Positions 36,705-45,264 of a stretch of DNA of 64,000 nucleotides are shown here, in pieces. The notes below the pieces were generated by a model that saw nothing but the letters and a program-made list of their open reading frames with translations, was not told the DNA's origin and made no database searches. The position numbers were made by a program, and so were the translations under genes. Source of the stretch: Olivibacter sp036959255 (GTDB lineage: Bacteria > Bacteroidota > Bacteroidia > Sphingobacteriales > Sphingobacteriaceae); the NCBI RefSeq assembly GCF_036959255.1, contig NZ_JAWMTI010000012.1, positions 1-64,000 of the forward strand. The letters run 5' to 3'. Numbering within the stretch: position 1 is the first letter of the stretch; each line of letters starts with the position of its first letter.

Positions 36705-36732
36705 AAAAAAAGCACCTTGGTTTTAGGTGCTT
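36705..36732 (-). terminator. Terminator of the tRNA-Val transcript
   Basis: Minus strand: AAGCACCT, seven-base loop, AGGTGCTT and further T. It starts 10 bases after the downstream tRNA ends. Confidence 0.85.
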
Positions 36733-36741
36733 GATAAGTGG

Positions 36742-36816
36742 TGGAGGCTACTGGATTCGAACCAGTGACCCTCTGCTTGTAAGGCAGATGCTCTGAACCA
36801 GCTGAGCTAAGCCTCC
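36742..36816 (-). tRNA. tRNA-Val (UAC)
   Basis: 75 bases including the discriminator A; cloverleaf complete: acceptor GGAGGCT/AGCCTCC, D stem GCTC/GAGC, anticodon stem TCTGC/GCAGA with loop CTTACAA (anticodon UAC), T stem ACTGG/CCAGT with TTCGAAT loop. CCA is not encoded. Identical to the second copy at 36867-36941. Confidence 0.97.
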
Positions 36817-36866
36817 AAATGTTACTTATGAAAAGTAATCAATTATATTTTTGTAAGAACTTCCTG

Positions 36867-36941
36867 TGGAGGCTACTGGATTCGAACCAGTGACCCTCTG
36901 CTTGTAAGGCAGATGCTCTGAACCAGCTGAGCTAAGCCTCC
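36867..36941 (-). tRNA. tRNA-Val (UAC), second copy
   Basis: The same 75-base sequence as 36742-36816. Being upstream on the minus strand, it is the first of the pair in the transcript. The two are separated by 50 bases. Confidence 0.97.
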
Positions 36942-36980
36942 TTTTCCCTCCCTACTTTGTATTCTTTCGGTTTGGGAATG

Positions 36981-37011
36981 CAAATATAGACTTGTTCCAC
37001 AACATTGCAAA
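36981..37011 (-). promoter_or_regulatory. Promoter of the tRNA-Val pair
   Basis: TTTG, 19 bases, TATATTTG on the minus strand: an exact consensus promoter, about 40 bases before the first tRNA. Confidence 0.7.
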
Positions 37012-37135
37012 ATATTTTTCAACTATTTCTTTATAGGCTCCGTAATCATTTAATTTTTAATATTTTATTTTCATTATGGCTCTAATTCCATCCTTCAAAT
37101 ACCGAATACCCCATGGCATTCTATAAGGTTTATAT

Positions 37136-37143
37136 TATATTTG
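37136..37143 (+). promoter_or_regulatory. -7 box before the coiled-coil membrane protein gene
   Basis: TATATTTG, exact match, 36 bases before the ATG at 37180. No -33 TTG seen. Confidence 0.4.
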
Positions 37144-37179
37144 CCAAGTTAAATACGTCAAACACAACTTATATTACTT

Positions 37180-37806
37180 ATGCAAAGACTAAAATTTCCT
37201 TTTTTTATTTTCGTTCTTTTTCTTCCTTTAGCTAATGCACAAGCGCAAACTGCACCTGCCAAAACGCAGAAGACCTCTGCGGCAAAATCACAACAAGGAT
37301 TAAACGCAGGAACCATTGCAAGTCAGTTTGACTATATTAACAATACTTCCAATAACTACCAAGACTATAAAGTCGTACGAAAAACCTCTTTAGAAAAATT
37401 AGAGGTCAATATAACCGATTCCATCAAGGCCATGCAGGCCAAGCTAGCGAACATCAATGCAACGTTAGCTAATCATGACAACGAAGTGTCTTCTCTTAAA
37501 GACAGCTTGAACAACGTAGCACAAGAGCTTAAAACAACAAGAGAACAAAAAGAGAGTTTTAGTTTGTTAGGAATCCTCTTAGCTAAGAGCACCTATAATT
37601 TACTGGTCTGGTGTATTATCGGCGTACTCGCTTTGGCACTCGTATTTTATATATATCGCTTCAATCAAAGTCATTTAGTAACTGCGGAAGCAAAAAAAAC
37701 ATTGGAAGAATTGCGCGTCGAATTTGAGCAACACCGCAAGAAAGCCATGGAAAGAGAACAAAAGCTAAACCGACAACTTCAAGATGAATTGAATAGAAGA
37801 TTATAA
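37180..37806 (+). CDS. Coiled-coil membrane protein, unknown function
   Basis: No family is recognised. The 208-residue protein has a signal peptide (to about residue 22, ANAQA), a Gln/Ala/Thr-rich stretch, and a helical region at 65-125 rich in heptad-like Leu, Ile and Asn (periplasmic side). One membrane segment (about 134-157, LLVWCIIGVLALALVFYIY) follows. The tail from 160 to 208 is a highly charged helix ending in RQLQDELNRRL, on the cytoplasmic side. It may be a scaffold linking the two sides of the membrane. It has its own -7 box and a terminator follows. Confidence 0.7.
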   Translation: MQRLKFPFFIFVLFLPLANAQAQTAPAKTQKTSAAKSQQGLNAGTIASQFDYINNTSNNYQDYKVVRKTSLEKLEVNITDSIKAMQAKLANINATLANHDNEVSSLKDSLNNVAQELKTTREQKESFSLLGILLAKSTYNLLVWCIIGVLALALVFYIYRFNQSHLVTAEAKKTLEELRVEFEQHRKKAMEREQKLNRQLQDELNRRL

Positions 37807-37814
37807 TATATAAA

Positions 37815-37862
37815 AGGATTGTCTAATAGCACCATCTTCTATCTGGCACCTTAGGCAATCCT
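37815..37862. terminator. Hairpin between two convergent genes
   Basis: Arms 37815-37826 and 37851-37862 pair over 12 bases with one T-G wobble. Bidirectional position. Confidence 0.6.
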
Positions 37863-37866
37863 CTCA

Positions 37867-38766
37867 TCAAAGCAATTTAGCCTGCTCTCCTGTATTCGCT
37901 AGACCTTTCGGAATGTGCAACTCCAGATCAAGGGCCTTATTTAGTTTCTCAATAAAGTAAGCAGAGAGCAAAGGTGATTCTATCTCTATATTTTGATGTA
38001 CAAAGAAATATAAAGATTGTAAGCCTTCCGATCGCCATTGCTTTATCCTATTCACCCACTGGTCTAACCTTTCATAATCGCTTGAATGATTTGCACCAAC
38101 ATAACGCACAAAAGCTACCGGAGAAGTTAGCCGCATATGTACCATATCTCGCCTGCCCGCTGTGTCAACTAATACATTGGCCATGTGATGCCGTTCCAGC
38201 AGTCGAGTATATTCATCAAATACGTTTTTATTCTGAAACCATTCCTCATTCCTGACTTCTACCGCTAAAGGTATACCTGGTGGAAAACCGGACAAATAAG
38301 CAGACAGACGATCCAGATTAGTCGGTTTAAAGTTATCATGGAGTTGCAAGAACGCCATTCCCAACTTTTCTTCAAAAAAGCTGATAGCGTCACAAAAAGC
38401 GATTGTCGGTTCATCTGTATTTAATAACCGTCTGTAATGACTGATTTGATTTGGCAATTTTGGGAAAAATTTAAAATCTGCCGGCACTTTATTCTTCCAT
38501 GTCAACACCTGCTCTTTATCCGGCGCGTTGTAAAAAGTAGCATTCAATTCAATCGCATTAAATTGGCTTGCATAGTATGTCAATTCATCTTTTGTTCCAC
38601 GTGGATAAAAACCTTTTAAGTCTTGCTTGTTCCACTTAGCACATCCTACACTCACCTTAAAGGCAGCCTGATTTTTCGCAGCATTTAATACGTTAATTGT
38701 ATCCGGGTGCGTAGCCGGCAATGTAAAATCCACTTGTGCGGGGTCTTCAACTTGTCCAAATTTCAT
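37867..38766 (-). CDS. DUF72 family protein
   Basis: DUF72 is a TIM-barrel-fold family of unknown function, 299 residues here. Typical are VGCAKWNKQDLKGFYP (40-55), the Tyr/Phe-rich FNAIELNATFYN, PLAVEVRNEEWF and the C-terminal YFFVHQNIEIESP. All the usual conserved parts are present and the length is normal. Downstream of an M28 peptidase gene on the same strand with a 50-base gap; no functional link is evident. Confidence 0.85.
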   Translation of the reverse strand: MKFGQVEDPAQVDFTLPATHPDTINVLNAAKNQAAFKVSVGCAKWNKQDLKGFYPRGTKDELTYYASQFNAIELNATFYNAPDKEQVLTWKNKVPADFKFFPKLPNQISHYRRLLNTDEPTIAFCDAISFFEEKLGMAFLQLHDNFKPTNLDRLSAYLSGFPPGIPLAVEVRNEEWFQNKNVFDEYTRLLERHHMANVLVDTAGRRDMVHMRLTSPVAFVRYVGANHSSDYERLDQWVNRIKQWRSEGLQSLYFFVHQNIEIESPLLSAYFIEKLNKALDLELHIPKGLANTGEQAKLL

Positions 38767-38816
38767 TATTGATTCTTTTTCTTATTAGCTTTTAGTAAAA
38801 GAGTTATACAGTCATT

Positions 38817-39791
38817 TTACTTGACTTCCGTAAAGTTAAGCTTATTTTTTTCCATTGCTTTCAAAATAATTTCCATTTCCAGATCAATTATTTTTGCCTC
38901 AGCATTGACATTCACTTTTTCGGGCGTATCTGTTGGCATATGATAATCTGCATGCCCACCTGTATGAAAAAAAAGAACAGGAAGGCCTTTCTCATAAAAA
39001 GAGGCATGATCGGATCCACCGCTTCCACTTTTGTCGGTGAAAAACTTAATCTTGCTTGTGACACCTTCAAAAATAACCGGCCAACTATCGCTCGTACCAA
39101 AACCACCTATTCCAACTCCACGGGATGGGTCATATCGACCAATCATATCCATATTTAGCATAAAATTTACTTTATCCATGGATATAACGGGATTCTCTAC
39201 ATAATATTTAGAGCCTAACAAACCTAATTCCTCTCCCGAAAAAGCAATAAAAAGAATATTACAGTTTTCTTGTTGCCCATTTTGGGAAAAACATCTCGCC
39301 AACTCCAACAAACCCGCAACACCCGAAGCATTATCGTCCGCTCCATGATGGATCTTACCTTCGGGAGAAATCGCTTTTGAACTTCCTTGTTTTCCCAATC
39401 CTAAATGATCATAATGTGCCCCGATTATAATGGTGTTCGCCGCCCCATTATCCAAATATCCTATTAAATTAACTGCTTTTCGTAAACTATCGGGAACCTT
39501 TACCTTTTTTACGCGTGCAACAAACGACTGTCGGTACCCCGTATTTCCCAGAGGGGCTAAGCCATACATTTTAAAATAATGCTCAATATATTTAGCTGCA
39601 CGGTTGATTCCCTTACTACCCGTTCCCCTACCCTGCAATTTATCCGCTGCTAAAAAATAAACATGTTTTTTTATCAAGAGCGAATCCGCTTGGATCTTAC
39701 TGGTCTGAGCCAGACAACATGACGTTATCAAAGAAAACAAAAGAATTAGTAAGTAATTTTTAGCGAACGTAAACAGGTTATTAATGTGCAT
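38817..39791 (-). CDS. M28-family peptidase, probable lipoprotein
   Basis: Zinc aminopeptidase of 324 residues, the short M28 form with only the catalytic domain. The N-terminus has a hydrophobic segment followed by ITSC, a lipobox-like site with the Cys near residue 25. Metal ligands are in GAHYDHLG, HGADDNASGV, GEELGLLGS, NMDMIGRYD and GGHADYH. It shares fold and motifs with the 526-residue protein at 13631-15211 but is not a recent duplicate. Twelve bases separate it from recO upstream. Confidence 0.9.
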   Translation of the reverse strand: MHINNLFTFAKNYLLILLFSLITSCCLAQTSKIQADSLLIKKHVYFLAADKLQGRGTGSKGINRAAKYIEHYFKMYGLAPLGNTGYRQSFVARVKKVKVPDSLRKAVNLIGYLDNGAANTIIIGAHYDHLGLGKQGSSKAISPEGKIHHGADDNASGVAGLLELARCFSQNGQQENCNILFIAFSGEELGLLGSKYYVENPVISMDKVNFMLNMDMIGRYDPSRGVGIGGFGTSDSWPVIFEGVTSKIKFFTDKSGSGGSDHASFYEKGLPVLFFHTGGHADYHMPTDTPEKVNVNAEAKIIDLEMEIILKAMEKNKLNFTEVK

Positions 39792-39803
39792 AGTAGCTTC
39801 TAT

Positions 39804-40526
39804 TTAGGCCAAGACCTCTTCCAATATTTCAAGTGATTTAATTTCACCCAAGCCGTCAATATGGAGTTGATAAAAATCGATTACTTTCTGCAGAAGTATT
39901 CTTCTGTCCTGATTGCCTATCCTCACCTTATTCAGCGCGGTTAAACTTGTATTTAGCAATTCATCCCATTGGCTAGTATGTGGCTCCTGCAAGACTAAAA
40001 TATGGTTAGGTGTAAATCGTGTAAAAACACCTTCTTTAAGATCAAAATAAGTTTGGGTTGTTGAACGAGGTGTTGGGTAAAACCCTAAATACTTTGTAAG
40101 TTTCAGGAGAAAGGATAAATGAAAATTGACAGGCGTTTCCTCTACAGAATCTAACCAGCATATGGCATTGAAAAGATATTCAAAAAGTTTTTCATCCGGC
40201 CCCTGGTGCCTAATACTTTTATAAACGACTTCCGTCATAAACAAAGCCATAGAGCTTTTAATGATGTGATAAGGAATTCGTTGAAAAACAGGCAGCTGCC
40301 TTGCTTCTGCTATCCGGTTTAATCCACCAGTATTCTTTTGATAAACAACAAGATCCAATAAATGCAAGGGCTGTAATATATTAAGGTGAATCTTAGCCCT
40401 GGCCTTTTTCACCCCATTGATAAGGTAAGCCTGTACCCCAAATTTTTCTGTAAAGATTTGAGCCACTATACTGGTTTCAGCATAGGGGGTAGTCTTTAGC
40501 ACGATTCCCCTGGTTTTATGTAACAC
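39804..40526 (-). CDS. recO: DNA repair protein RecO
   Basis: RecO loads RecA on SSB-coated gaps together with RecR and anneals ssDNA. The 240-residue protein has the N-terminal OB fold (TRGIVLKTTPYAETSIVAQIFT) and a helical C-terminal part; the zinc-binding cysteines of some RecO proteins are not visible. The start codon is GTG at 40526, overlapping the dgkA-like stop by 11 bases. It is in a run of minus-strand genes (41131 to 37867). Confidence 0.9.
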   Translation of the reverse strand: MLHKTRGIVLKTTPYAETSIVAQIFTEKFGVQAYLINGVKKARAKIHLNILQPLHLLDLVVYQKNTGGLNRIAEARQLPVFQRIPYHIIKSSMALFMTEVVYKSIRHQGPDEKLFEYLFNAICWLDSVEETPVNFHLSFLLKLTKYLGFYPTPRSTTQTYFDLKEGVFTRFTPNHILVLQEPHTSQWDELLNTSLTALNKVRIGNQDRRILLQKVIDFYQLHIDGLGEIKSLEILEEVLA

Positions 40527-40890
40527 GATCGAAATGCTTTATTACTTGTACAAGTTTAGGCAAAAAAATAATCATTCCAGCGACAATGGAAAATATGGCT
40601 ACTAGCAAAACAGCAGCTGCAGCAGCGTCTTTTGCCTTTTTCGCTAGGGGGTGCCAGGTAGGTGATACTAAATTAGTTAAGGCTTCCAGTGCCGTATTAA
40701 ATAACTCAGCCGCCAGCACAAGAAAAATCGATAAGAGGACCCAAAGCCACTCATTGCCGTTGATTTTCAACAAGAAACCCAACACGAGGGCAAGAAGGGC
40801 AACCAAACAATGAATTCTAAAATTCATTTCTGTTTTAAACGAATCACGAACACCGTCCCAAGCAAATCTCAAAGCAGATAAAAAGCCCAT
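40516..40890 (-). CDS. Diacylglycerol/undecaprenol kinase family (DgkA)
   Basis: Small integral membrane kinase of 124 residues with three predicted helices. The family signatures AELFNTALEAL (about 61-71) and KAKDAAAAAVLL (about 84-95) are clear. Gram-positive relatives phosphorylate undecaprenol, Gram-negative ones diacylglycerol; the sequence alone does not decide. It overlaps recO by 11 bases and is only 1 base from the small membrane protein gene. Confidence 0.92.
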   Translation of the reverse strand: MGFLSALRFAWDGVRDSFKTEMNFRIHCLVALLALVLGFLLKINGNEWLWVLLSIFLVLAAELFNTALEALTNLVSPTWHPLAKKAKDAAAAAVLLVAIFSIVAGMIIFLPKLVQVIKHFDRVT

Positions 40891-40891
40891 G

Positions 40892-41131
40892 CTATTTATT
40901 TTTGGAAGTCCGTTGCTCCTCTTCTCTGGATTCGAGGATACTTTGACGTTCGATTTTTCGAATTAAACTATATACAATCGTAACAAAGCCAACACCAAAT
41001 AAGACCACGCCCAATGTTAATATAATTCCGTAGAAATCATTTTCCAATCTTTTCAAATACATGCCTAACATTCCGATCAAAATCCCAAGCACCGTAATTA
41101 AAATACCGCGTTTCAAATATTTATTCATCAT
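40892..41131 (-). CDS. Small two-helix membrane protein, unknown
   Basis: 79 residues with two hydrophobic segments (about 9-25 and 36-60), a charged C-terminal tail (RKIERQ...EEEQRTSKNK) and no known domain. Two ATG codons adjoin (41131 and 41128). It heads the likely operon with dgkA, recO and an M28 peptidase. It resembles small inner-membrane proteins often next to dgkA in Bacteroidetes, but I cannot name a function. Confidence 0.75.
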   Translation of the reverse strand: MMNKYLKRGILITVLGILIGMLGMYLKRLENDFYGIILTLGVVLFGVGFVTIVYSLIRKIERQSILESREEEQRTSKNK

Positions 41132-41242
41132 ACCGATAACAGCTAAACTGTCAGCTAAAGATAATAAAATTTAGCTTTGTAGCTACCTATAAGCATAAAT
41201 CAAAGGAAAATACAGGAATAAGCATGGAAGACATTACATCAC

Positions 41243-41273
41243 TTTCACTTTTCGCCTTAATATCTTAACTTTG
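41243..41273 (+). promoter_or_regulatory. Promoter of ileS
   Basis: TTTC, 19 bases, TAACTTTG (41266-41273), 28 bases before the start codon. The -33 differs at one base. Confidence 0.55.
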
Positions 41274-41301
41274 CATCCTTAATTTTTGGATTAATACACT
41301 G

Positions 41302-44300
41302 ATGTACAAGGAATATAAACAGCTCGATTTACCGAATATAGGCAACAATATTTTAGCTAATTGGCAGGCAAAGAATGTCTTTGAAAAAAGTATCACCAGT
41401 AGGCCATCAACAAAGCCATATACTTTTTATGAGGGCCCACCTTCAGCCAATGGTATGCCGGGTATACACCATGTCATGGCCAGAACAATAAAAGATATTT
41501 TCTGCCGGTATAAGACGTTAAAAGGTTTTCAGGTAAAAAGAAAAGGGGGATGGGATACGCATGGACTTCCCATCGAATTAGCCGTGGAAAAAACACTGGG
41601 TATTACCAAAGAAGATATCGGAAAGAAGATTTCGGTAGAAGAATATAACAATGCCTGCAAACGAGAGGTGATGCGTTATACAGACGTTTGGAATGATCTT
41701 ACCGAAAAAATGGGTTATTGGGTTGACCTAAAAAATCCCTATATCACTTATCAAAATGAATATATAGAAACCATTTGGTGGATATTGAAGGAACTATATA
41801 AAAAAGATCTATTATACAAAGGTTATACAATTCAACCTTATTCCCCTGCTGCAGGAACGGGCTTAAGCTCCCATGAGTTGAATCAGCCGGGCACTTATAA
41901 ACCAGTTAAAGACACTACCATCGTAGCTGAATTTAGAATCGTAAAAGATCAGATTCACCCTTTAATGCCGCAATTATTTGAAGAAGAAGGGGAGGACACA
42001 GCCATCATTGCATGGACGACAACACCTTGGACTTTACCTGCCAATTGTGCGCTCGTCGTAGGAAAAAACATCTCCTATGTAAAGATACGGACCTTTAACC
42101 CATATACCTTTGAACCGATCAGCATCGTTTTGGCAAAAGATCTCGTAGGTAAGTATTTCAAATCTGAAGCACAAGATCTTCCCTTCCAAGATTACAAAGA
42201 AGGCGACAAGCTGATTCCTTGGGAATTTGCGGCTGAATTTAAAGGTCAAGATCTGCTTAATTTACGTTATGAGCAACTGCTACCCTACGTGGTCAATGAT
42301 GACTTACAAAAGAACGCATTCCGCGTCATACCAGGTGATTTTGTCACAACCGAAGATGGTACGGGAATCGTCCATGCGGCAGCTACATTTGGTGCAGACG
42401 ACTTTAGGGCATGTCGCGAAAATGGGGTTCCCGGAGTTTTAGTAAAGGACGAAAATGGAAAGGATGTTCCGATTGTAGATAAGCGAGGAAGATTTGTGAA
42501 GGAAATCACCGATTTTGCTGGACGTTTTGTTAAAGAAGAGTATTATAGTGACGAAGAAAGACAGCATGCTGATTTTAAGCCAACTGATGTATTAATCGCC
42601 ATTAAGTTAAAAGAAGAAAATAAAGCCTTTGATGTCAAACGATATGAGCACAGCTACCCACATTGTTGGCGGACAGACAAACCCATTCTGTACTATCCGT
42701 TGGATAGCTGGTTTATCAAAACCACTGCGGTTAAGGAGAAACTCGTTGCGCTGAACAAAACTATCAACTGGAAACCTGAAGCTACCGGAACCGGGCGATT
42801 TGGTAACTGGCTGGAAAATCTAGTTGATTGGAATCTATCTCGTTCAAGGTACTGGGGCACCCCTCTTCCTATCTGGCGTTCAGAAGACGAAAATGAAGAA
42901 ATTTGTATCGGTTCAATACCGGAGTTACGTGATTATATCGAGTCCAGTTTGGCATCCAACGTATTAAATGAGGAAGAAAATGTCCGACTGCGTGAATACC
43001 TTGTAAAACTCGATACAGATAAATTTGATCTTCATCGCCCTTATGTAGATGACATTGTACTTGTATCTGCCAATAATCAGAAATTGTTTAGAGAACTGGA
43101 TCTGATTGATGTGTGGTTCGATTCTGGATCAATGCCTTATGCACAATGGGGACTAGATCATAAAAAACTAGCGAATGGAGAGAAATTACCATTCAATGAA
43201 GGCTTTGAAGAAGCTTATCCTGCCGATTTCATCGCCGAAGGCGTCGATCAAACACGTGGATGGTTTTTTACGTTGCATGCAATAGCAACCATGCTTTGCG
43301 ATTCCGTGGCCTTTAAAAATGTAGTTTCTAATGGGTTAGTACTTGATAAGAACGGAAATAAAATGTCCAAACGATTGGGTAACGCCGTAGATCCTTTTTC
43401 AACCATTTCAAAATACAGTGCAGATGCGACTCGTTGGTACATGATCAGCAACGCAGCACCTTGGGACAATTTAAAGTTTAACGAGGAAGGGCTAGATGAA
43501 GTTCGTCGTAAATTTTTTGGCACACTATATAACACCTACTCGTTCTTTGCCCTCTATGCCAACATTGACGGTTTCTCTTATCAGGAGGCAGAGATCAGCT
43601 ATAAAAATCGTCCCGAAATTGATCGCTGGATTATATCACTCTTAAATAGCTTAACAAAAGAGGTAGATTCTTTCTATCATGATTTTGAACCAACAAAAGC
43701 GGCTCGGGCTATTCAAAATTTCGTAGATGAACATTTAAGTAATTGGTATGTGCGGTTATGCCGTAGGCGGTTCTGGAAAGGTGAGTATAGCCAAGATAAG
43801 ATTTCCGCTTATCAAACGCTATACACTTGCTTAGATACTGTTGCCAAGTTGATGTCTCCAATTGCTCCATTTTTCAGTGATCAACTGTTCCTAGATCTTA
43901 ATAAAGCAACACAAAAAGATCAAGCAGAATCTGTTCATCTTTCTTTCTATCCCGCTTTTGACGAATCCCTTGTTGATAAACGTTTGGAAGAACGGATGAC
44001 ACTCGCACAAGACATCTCATCGTTAACCCTCTCGCTGCGTAAAAAAGTTGGTATAAATGTTCGTCAACCGCTGAACAAAATTCTACTTCCCGTGTTAGAT
44101 GATACATTCCGGGAAAAGGTAGAGAAGGTAAAAGATTTGATTTTATCAGAAACCAATATCAAAGAAATAGAGTTTATTAAGGATACTTCCGGGATTATAC
44201 GAAAAAAAATCAGGCCCAACTTTAAAGCCTTGGGACCTAAGGTTGGGAAAGAGATGAAATCGGTAGCAGCAGCGATCCAAGCATTCGGCGAATCGGAAAT

Positions 44301-44715
44301 CAATCAACTGGAAACATCCGGATCCTTCACCTTAGCAGAACCTACTTATACAATAGGTCTAGAGGATGTAGAAATCATTGCAGAAGATGTAGCCGGCTGG
44401 CAAGTAGCTAACTTAGATAAGCTTACGGTAGCTTTAGATGTTCATATTACATCTGTGCTAAAAAATGAGGGATTGGCACGTGAGCTGGTAAACCGTATAC
44501 AGACACTTCGGAAAGAACTTAATTTTGAAGTAACAGATAAGATCAATGTGACGATCAGCAATAGTTCCCTAATTGCTGATGCTATTAAGGATAATTTATC
44601 CTATATTAGCACGGAGATCCTAGCCAACTCGTTTAAAGTTGAAGACAATTTAAGCAGTGGAGAGCGTGTTGAAATAGAAGAGACTGAGCTCAATGTATTA
44701 ATTGAAAAAGTGTAG
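41302..44715 (+). CDS. ileS: Isoleucyl-tRNA synthetase
   Basis: Class I synthetase that charges tRNA-Ile. The 1137-residue protein has the HIGH-type signature in PPSANGMPGIHH (46-57), the editing domain in the middle, and KMSKR at 687-691. Length is that of the longer bacterial/eukaryotic-like form common in Bacteroidetes, which is frequently associated with mupirocin tolerance; that is family knowledge, not seen here. It is followed by the dksA-like and lspA genes, a conserved neighbourhood in this phylum. Confidence 0.97.
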   Translation: MYKEYKQLDLPNIGNNILANWQAKNVFEKSITSRPSTKPYTFYEGPPSANGMPGIHHVMARTIKDIFCRYKTLKGFQVKRKGGWDTHGLPIELAVEKTLGITKEDIGKKISVEEYNNACKREVMRYTDVWNDLTEKMGYWVDLKNPYITYQNEYIETIWWILKELYKKDLLYKGYTIQPYSPAAGTGLSSHELNQPGTYKPVKDTTIVAEFRIVKDQIHPLMPQLFEEEGEDTAIIAWTTTPWTLPANCALVVGKNISYVKIRTFNPYTFEPISIVLAKDLVGKYFKSEAQDLPFQDYKEGDKLIPWEFAAEFKGQDLLNLRYEQLLPYVVNDDLQKNAFRVIPGDFVTTEDGTGIVHAAATFGADDFRACRENGVPGVLVKDENGKDVPIVDKRGRFVKEITDFAGRFVKEEYYSDEERQHADFKPTDVLIAIKLKEENKAFDVKRYEHSYPHCWRTDKPILYYPLDSWFIKTTAVKEKLVALNKTINWKPEATGTGRFGNWLENLVDWNLSRSRYWGTPLPIWRSEDENEEICIGSIPELRDYIESSLASNVLNEEENVRLREYLVKLDTDKFDLHRPYVDDIVLVSANNQKLFRELDLIDVWFDSGSMPYAQWGLDHKKLANGEKLPFNEGFEEAYPADFIAEGVDQTRGWFFTLHAIATMLCDSVAFKNVVSNGLVLDKNGNKMSKRLGNAVDPFSTISKYSADATRWYMISNAAPWDNLKFNEEGLDEVRRKFFGTLYNTYSFFALYANIDGFSYQEAEISYKNRPEIDRWIISLLNSLTKEVDSFYHDFEPTKAARAIQNFVDEHLSNWYVRLCRRRFWKGEYSQDKISAYQTLYTCLDTVAKLMSPIAPFFSDQLFLDLNKATQKDQAESVHLSFYPAFDESLVDKRLEERMTLAQDISSLTLSLRKKVGINVRQPLNKILLPVLDDTFREKVEKVKDLILSETNIKEIEFIKDTSGIIRKKIRPNFKALGPKVGKEMKSVAAAIQAFGESEINQLETSGSFTLAEPTYTIGLEDVEIIAEDVAGWQVANLDKLTVALDVHITSVLKNEGLARELVNRIQTLRKELNFEVTDKINVTISNSSLIADAIKDNLSYISTEILANSFKVEDNLSSGERVEIEETELNVLIEKV

Positions 44716-44796
44716 TTTTAGAATCTATAACCCTTACGATTAAAGGTCTTTTATAAAACCTTGGCAGATTTAGATTCTTGTTAAAAAATTTAAAAA

Positions 44797-45180
44797 ATGG
44801 AAAACACAGCAAAGACACGTTACAGTGATGCCGAACTACAAGAGTTTAAAGAAATTATCTTAGAAAAACTTCGAGTAGCGAAAGAAGAATTAGCCTCTTT
44901 GACTAAGTCTTTAAGTAACCCAAATAGCAATGGCACAGATGACACGGCAGGTACTTTCAAAACATTGGAAGATGGTTCGGCTACGCTTGAGAAAGAGCAA
45001 ATCAATCAATTAGCAGCTCGCCAAAAGAAATTCATCGACAATTTAGAAGCCGCGTTGGTTCGAATAGAGAACAAAACATATGGTGTATGCAGAGAAACAG
45101 GCAAGCTAATCCAAAAGGAGCGTTTGCGCGCAGTTCCTCATACAACCTTAAGTATGGAAGCCAAATTAAAACAATATTAA
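44797..45180 (+). CDS. TraR/DksA-family protein with degenerate zinc finger
   Basis: DksA proteins bind the RNA polymerase secondary channel and act with ppGpp. This 127-residue protein has the N-terminal coiled coil (about 10-90) and the C-terminal zinc-finger region, but only one of the four cysteines, C98 in YGVCRETGKL; the second pair is absent (TTLSMEAK). The acidic coiled-coil tip is GTDDTAGTF rather than DksA's DxxDxA. It is therefore a DksA-like relative that probably does not bind zinc. It lies between ileS and lspA. Confidence 0.85.
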   Translation: MENTAKTRYSDAELQEFKEIILEKLRVAKEELASLTKSLSNPNSNGTDDTAGTFKTLEDGSATLEKEQINQLAARQKKFIDNLEAALVRIENKTYGVCRETGKLIQKERLRAVPHTTLSMEAKLKQY

Positions 45181-45189
45181 CAACAAATT

Positions 45190-45241
45190 TAGCCATTTCC
45201 CATTAACCTGAGACACTCGTCTTCCTAATGGAAAATGGCTA
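45190..45241 (+). terminator. Hairpin between the dksA-like gene and lspA
   Basis: Sixteen-base arms (45190-45205 and 45226-45241) with one mismatch and a 20-base loop, just behind the dksA-like stop. T-rich sequence follows. Confidence 0.65.
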
Positions 45242-45264
45242 ATTGATTTTGTGCGAACGAACTA

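Larger units (their letters stand above)
36360..36741. other. Intergenic region with structured elements
   Basis: No family gene is seen. It holds the terminator of the peroxidase gene (36374-36404), an inverted repeat pair (36414-36427 and 36536-36549), a second minus-strand terminator (36495-36529) and the tRNA terminator (36705-36732). A 36-codon frame (36430-36540, plus) runs through the middle but has no recognisable similarity. Confidence 0.5.

Noticed and set aside
13631..39791. The two M28 peptidases as a recent duplication
   Set aside because: They differ in length (526 and 324 residues) and share only the catalytic motifs; distant paralogues.
44720..44778. Nested inverted repeats behind ileS (AGAATCTA...TAGATTCT around AAGG/CCTT)
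   Set aside because: No T-run follows and the loop is large; not strong enough to call a terminator or attenuator.
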